Assembly (NCBI GenBank): GCA_947462865.1 | Contig: CANHRW010000071.1 | Coordinates: 1 to 9,060 of the forward strand | Source: Bacteroidota bacterium | GTDB taxonomy: Bacteria; Bacteroidota; Bacteroidia; UKL13-3 | Reading direction: 5' to 3' | DNA: 9,060 bases | Shown: positions 6,282-9,060 of the stretch, in pieces | Layout: each line of letters starts with the position of its first letter | Numbering within the stretch: the stretch's first letter is position 1 | Position numbers and translations under genes: made by a program | The notes under the pieces: model-generated | Told to the model about the DNA's origin: nothing | Seen by the model: only the letters and a program-made list of their open reading frames with translations | Databases searched by the model: none

Positions 6282-6758
6282 TTAATTAAAAAACATTTTT
6301 TTCAAAGCTATCCAAAGTTTCCCTTTGGCTTGCGCATCTGCTAAGTAGTCTGATAAAGGACCTGCTTTTAAAACCGCAATTCCATGCAATAACGTCTGTT
6401 GATGTAAAGCCAATTGAATCTGCTCGTTTTTTAAAAAAGAGTCGCATCCCCAAACAATTAAATGTTGAGGTTTTAATTGTTGTAACACTTGCTCTAAGCT
6501 TAAACTTTCATTAGAAATATTGAGCAACCAATAATCATCTTGGGTTTTCTTTAATCCTTTATCGATGATGCCGTTTAAAAGTTCAAACTCATTTTCAGGA
6601 AGGTAAGCATGCGTTTTACAATCACTCAACATCAGTAATTTATGATTCCCTTTTCCAAAAGGGTTGATTTGTATAGAAAAATCTGTTTCTTTGACCCCGT
6701 AAAGTTCATCAAACAGGGGAAGTAAAAAAGCTTCTTCTATTTTAAAATTATCGTTCAT
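6282..6758 (-). CDS. Conserved-looking 158-aa protein, possibly HolD-like (DNA polymerase III psi fold)
   Basis: I do not recognise this protein with certainty. It is cytoplasmic, with no signal peptide or membrane segment. The sequence alternates beta strands and helices: KLLMLSD (40-46), an ENEFELLNGIIDKGL helix (55-69), DYWLLNIS (75-82), a SLEQVLQQL helix (87-95), HLIVWGCDSF (99-108), then VLKAGPLSDYL (129-139) and a C-terminal KGKLWIALKKMF helix (145-156). This order, and especially the PL-x-YL-x-D-x-x-x-K-x-x-LW ending, resembles E. coli HolD (psi), which ends with a comparable PALTDL/ARAALW segment and has a uracil-glycosylase-like fold. The similarity is by eye and remote. It is the first gene of a leftward pair with rdgB (4-nt gap), so a role in replication or nucleotide quality control would fit. 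Its ATG is 3 nt from the divergent ilvE start. Confidence 0.75.
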   Translation of the reverse strand: MNDNFKIEEAFLLPLFDELYGVKETDFSIQINPFGKGNHKLLMLSDCKTHAYLPENEFELLNGIIDKGLKKTQDDYWLLNISNESLSLEQVLQQLKPQHLIVWGCDSFLKNEQIQLALHQQTLLHGIAVLKAGPLSDYLADAQAKGKLWIALKKMFFN

Positions 6759-6782
6759 AAGATGGCAATTTCGTTAAAAATA
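6738..6782. promoter_or_regulatory. Compact divergent start region between ilvE and the HolD-like gene
   Basis: The two ATGs (minus strand at 6756-6758, plus strand at 6762-6764) are separated by only AAG. Any promoter must therefore lie inside the opposite gene. Weak -7-like boxes sit symmetrically: TATTTTAA on the plus strand at 6738-6745 (for ilvE) and TATTTTTA on the minus strand at 6775-6782 (for the HolD-like gene), each ending 16 nt from its start codon. Neither has a good TTTG at the right distance, so both are tentative. Confidence 0.3.
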
Positions 6783-7829
6783 AACAAAGTAACACAATCT
6801 AGAATAGAGGAATTTGACTTTGAACACATTGAATTTGGAAAACATTTTTCAGACCATATGTTTAAAGTTGATTTCAAAGATGGCCAATGGCAAGACCCTG
6901 AAATACTTCCATATGGGCCTATAGAAGTTGCCCCTTCCATCTCAGCTATACACTACGGACAAGCCATATTTGAAGGCATGAAAGCTTTTAAGAATGAGCA
7001 AACAGGCAAGCCCCAACTTTTTAGGCCGTTGGAAAATCATAAAAGACTCAACAAAAGTGCGCTTAGAATGGGTATGCCTGAAATTCCTGAAGAACTTTTT
7101 ATGTTGGGCCTCAAAACACTCATAGACATTGACCAAAAATGGATTCCAACCAAAGAAGGAAGCGCCTTATACATAAGGCCATTTATGTTTGCCACCGATG
7201 ATTTTGTAGGGGTAAAACCAAGTAACAATTATTCGTTTATGATATTTTGTTGCCCAGTAAATAGCTATTACCCATTACCCATAAAAGTATTGGTTGAAGA
7301 AAGTTTTGTACGGGCTTCGGAAGGAATGGCTGGCTATGCAAAAGCGGCAGGTAACTATGGTATTTCAATGCTACCCACTGCACTTGCCAAACAAAAGGGT
7401 TACGATCAAATCATTTGGACCGATGGAAAATCTCATGAATATGTAGAAGAATCAGGTACCACTAATTTATTTTTTGTAATCAATGACAAAATTGTTTGGA
7501 CACCTGCTTTAGATGGAAATATCTTAAACGGAATTACCAGAGACTCTTGTATCCAATTACTCAAACAAAAAGGATTGACAATTGAAGAAAGAAAAATATC
7601 CATTAAAGAAGTATTGGAAGCCGCTAAAAATGGTCAACTAACCGATTGTTTTGGAACAGGTACTGCGGCTATCATTGCTAAAATTGCTGCAATTGGTTAC
7701 AAAGGCGAAGACTATGTTTTACCAAATGCATCAGACAGATTTGTTTCTAATTGGTTATACCAACAAATTTATGGCATTCAAACAGGAAAGTTTGAAGATA
7801 CCTTTCATTGGGTAGAAAGTATTTCATAA
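6762..7829 (+). CDS. ilvE: Branched-chain amino acid aminotransferase
   Basis: IlvE is a PLP-dependent class IV (fold type IV) aminotransferase. It interconverts leucine, isoleucine and valine with their 2-keto acids using glutamate/2-oxoglutarate, the last step of branched-chain amino acid synthesis. The 355-aa length is that of the larger bacterial and eukaryotic-like BCAT group. Landmarks are FSDHMF (29-34), HYGQAIFEGMKAF (64-76), LYIRPF (136-141), the PLP-binding K194 within YAKAAGNYG (192-200), the class IV signature beginning E230-S-G-T-T-N-L-F, NGITR (256-260), and CFGTGTAA (296-303), which contacts the cofactor phosphate. The chosen ATG gives the usual N-terminal arm ahead of FGKHFSDHM. 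No clear TAnnTTTG promoter was found upstream; transcription must begin inside the divergent HolD-like gene. A strong terminator follows 16 nt after the stop. Confidence 0.96.
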   Translation: MAISLKINKVTQSRIEEFDFEHIEFGKHFSDHMFKVDFKDGQWQDPEILPYGPIEVAPSISAIHYGQAIFEGMKAFKNEQTGKPQLFRPLENHKRLNKSALRMGMPEIPEELFMLGLKTLIDIDQKWIPTKEGSALYIRPFMFATDDFVGVKPSNNYSFMIFCCPVNSYYPLPIKVLVEESFVRASEGMAGYAKAAGNYGISMLPTALAKQKGYDQIIWTDGKSHEYVEESGTTNLFFVINDKIVWTPALDGNILNGITRDSCIQLLKQKGLTIEERKISIKEVLEAAKNGQLTDCFGTGTAAIIAKIAAIGYKGEDYVLPNASDRFVSNWLYQQIYGIQTGKFEDTFHWVESIS

Positions 7830-7845
7830 GACAATATATGTTTAT

Positions 7846-7886
7846 AAAAAAAAACCTCGCAAACATGGTTTGCGAGGTTTTTTTTT
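7846..7886. terminator. Bidirectional Rho-independent terminator between ilvE and secG
   Basis: A 10-bp GC-containing stem (CCTCGCAAAC at 7855-7864 pairing with GTTTGCGAGG at 7868-7877) encloses an ATG loop. It is flanked by nine A on the left and nine T on the right, giving a 41-nt near-perfect inverted repeat. It sits 16 nt after the ilvE stop and 18 nt beyond the secG stop, so it can end transcripts from both sides. Confidence 0.92.
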
Positions 7887-7904
7887 ATGAAATACTTAAG
7901 CTTA

Positions 7905-8288
7905 TTACTTAGTCGTTGATTCAGCTGCAGGAGCTGCTTCTGCCGGTTGAGCTGTTTGCTCTGCAGGTTGCTGTTGTGTTGCAGCTGGAGCAGGAGCAGG
8001 CGTTGTTATAGTTGTATTTTCAATAGCATCTTTAATTCTTGATTCTGAAGAATTATCTGAACCACCGCTGGTTGGTCTGAAGAAATTTGAAGCCAATGAA
8101 AGTACAATGAGTACCAAGGCAAAACCCCAGGTTGCTTTTTCAATGACATCGGTACTTCTTTTAACCCCCATAATTTGGCTTGGTGCAACAAAATTTGCTG
8201 CGATACCTCCTTTGGGATTTTGAATTAAAACAACACCTACCAACAAGATGGCGGCTACCATAATAAGGATAATAATAAATGTTAACAT
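7905..8288 (-). CDS. secG: Preprotein translocase subunit SecG with Ala/Pro/Gln-rich tail
   Basis: SecG is the small inner-membrane partner of SecY and SecE and assists SecA-driven protein export. The 127-aa product has two membrane segments, about 2-22 and 52-70, joined by a loop with the family motif IQNPKGG (22-28) followed by the conserved SecG loop to FVAPSQIMG. The frame ends with a hydrophilic tail; residues 95-127 consist largely of Ala, Pro, Gln, Glu and Thr. By the E. coli topology (both termini outside) this tail would be periplasmic; its role is unknown. The ATG directly precedes the first membrane helix, as expected. The gene starts 3 nt after the stop of the TPR-type gene at 8292, so the two are very likely translationally coupled in one operon, and it is the last gene before the terminator at 7846-7886. 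Confidence 0.93.
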   Translation of the reverse strand: MLTFIIILIMVAAILLVGVVLIQNPKGGIAANFVAPSQIMGVKRSTDVIEKATWGFALVLIVLSLASNFFRPTSGGSDNSSESRIKDAIENTTITTPAPAPAATQQQPAEQTAQPAEAAPAAESTTK

Positions 8289-8291
8289 AAT

Positions 8292-9060
8292 TTAGTCTAA
8301 GTTATTGGTTGTTCTGATTTGTTCAATCAGGTCTGCGAAGTACGCATTTTTATCCGGATTTAACAACTGTAATTTTTCGTAGGCTTGTATGGCTTTTTTG
8401 TACAAACCTTGCCTAACATATATTCTTGCAAGCGTCTCACTCACAACTTCTTCTGGCTCTTCTGAACTTTGCTTAGCCATATTTACCGGCTTAAAAAAAT
8501 CTGATTTAGGCCTCGAAATAACCGGTTTATCTTTCAGAAACTTGTCTAAAATTCTATCAATTTCTTCGTCTCTCTTACTTTTAGATTTTTTAGAACCACT
8601 TTTGGATTGTTTGGCTTCTGATTCAATTTCGTTAAAACTTGCAAAATCTGCAGCTTGTTTTTGAAGCATCTCAATTGACAAATCAATAGCATCAGGTGCA
8701 ATTACACTTTGTTTTTCTGATTCAACGCTGAAATAAAGCTCAAATTCTTTGGTAAAACTTTGTTCTGAGTAATTGAGCTTTTTGTAAACTACCGAGAGCA
8801 ATTCATTTACCTCATATTTCTTGAGGCTTTCTAATACATCTGGTTGTTCTGTTTGAGTTATGGGAGTTGTTTGTTCTTCTATAACCTGTATACTGTTTTG
8901 AAAACTCCGTATAAACTCATTTTTATTAACCGTTGCCAATTCTAAAATCAAGTGCTCACGAAGTGCCATATGGGCTTTATCTGCTATTCTTTCAACAAAA
9001 TCTGATTCTGCAATTAACAAGGGTTTGTTCTTTATAGGAACCGATTTTTGTGGCACAAAA
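8292..9060 (-). CDS. TPR-type protein upstream of secG, 5' end outside the window
   Basis: The reading frame stays open to the window edge, so only the C-terminal part (about 256 codons) is seen and the true start is beyond 9060. No signal peptide or membrane segment is visible. The N-terminal visible half has predicted helices rich in Glu, Leu and Lys. A strongly basic Ser/Lys segment (about 8571-8612; SKSGSKKSKSKR) precedes a short conserved-looking block, IDRILDKFLKDKPVISRPKS, followed by DFFKP. Near the C-terminus, ETLARIYVRQGLYKKAIQAY (about 8379-8450) starts one TPR-like helix pair, with the typical Y-x-x-L and NP that follow. A TPR/hypothetical gene immediately before secG is a gene order I recall from Bacteroidota. 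Its function is unknown; TPRs suggest a protein-protein scaffold. Confidence 0.85.
   Translation of the reverse strand, partial: FVPQKSVPIKNKPLLIAESDFVERIADKAHMALREHLILELATVNKNEFIRSFQNSIQVIEEQTTPITQTEQPDVLESLKKYEVNELLSVVYKKLNYSEQSFTKEFELYFSVESEKQSVIAPDAIDLSIEMLQKQAADFASFNEIESEAKQSKSGSKKSKSKRDEEIDRILDKFLKDKPVISRPKSDFFKPVNMAKQSSEEPEEVVSETLARIYVRQGLYKKAIQAYEKLQLLNPDKNAYFADLIEQIRTTNNLD

Noticed and set aside
8389..8664. A 91-aa rightward ORF antisense to the TPR-type gene.
   Set aside because: The Ser/Leu-rich product mirrors the Lys/Glu-rich coding strand opposite it, and the leftward frame is open over the whole region with a TPR motif.
9054..9056. A GTG that could be taken as the start of the TPR-type gene.
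   Set aside because: The frame remains open to the window edge with no promoter or spacing to mark a start, so the gene is treated as partial.
1..9060. Possible defence system, prophage, insertion sequence or CRISPR array.
   Set aside because: No transposase, integrase, cas, toxin-antitoxin or phage gene, no direct repeat array and no tRNA attachment site were seen; the genes are mostly housekeeping.

Overview
This is an AT-rich window from a Bacteroidota chromosome. The evidence for the phylum is two type IX secretion (T9SS, Por secretion system) C-terminal sorting tails, -7 elements of the TAnnTTTG type, no clear Shine-Dalgarno sequences, and protein families that read as Bacteroidota versions (short TatD, class IV IlvE of about 355 aa, SecG with a long hydrophilic tail preceded by a TPR-type gene). 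I cannot name the genus; a Chitinophagia or Sphingobacteria-like lineage is only a guess. I saw no mobile element, CRISPR array, tRNA or rRNA.

Layout, left to right. (1) 1-300: the last 21 codons of a rightward T9SS cargo gene, followed by two perfect hairpin terminators. (2) 301-1281, leftward: a soluble plant-type acyl-ACP desaturase with all diiron ligands and a textbook Bacteroidota promoter. (3) 1378-5709, rightward: a TatD-family metal-dependent hydrolase, pdxH (PLP synthesis), and a large secreted 990-aa protein combining an M23 peptidase, two SusE/SusF-like repeats, four IPT/TIG domains and a T9SS tail. (4) 5699-6758, leftward: rdgB (dITP/XTP pyrophosphatase), preceded 4 nt upstream by a small unrecognised gene that looks like a remote relative of the Pol III psi subunit HolD. 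(5) 6762-7829, rightward: ilvE (branched-chain aminotransferase), starting only 3 nt from the divergent small gene, and closed by a strong bidirectional terminator. (6) 7905-9060, leftward: secG and, 3 nt upstream, the 3' part of a TPR-type gene that runs off the window.

Most genes are housekeeping: lipid unsaturation, cofactor supply, nucleotide-pool cleaning, amino-acid metabolism and protein export. Sec (SecG) and T9SS together form the export route that the two tail-bearing proteins would use, and PdxH makes the cofactor IlvE needs, but neither pair is an operon here. The points most worth a second look are the M23/SusEF-like/IPT/T9SS protein, the HolD-like gene coupled to rdgB, the 3-nt head-to-head start arrangement, and the recurrent -7-like motifs only 4-14 nt ahead of start codons, which imply very short or absent mRNA leaders.
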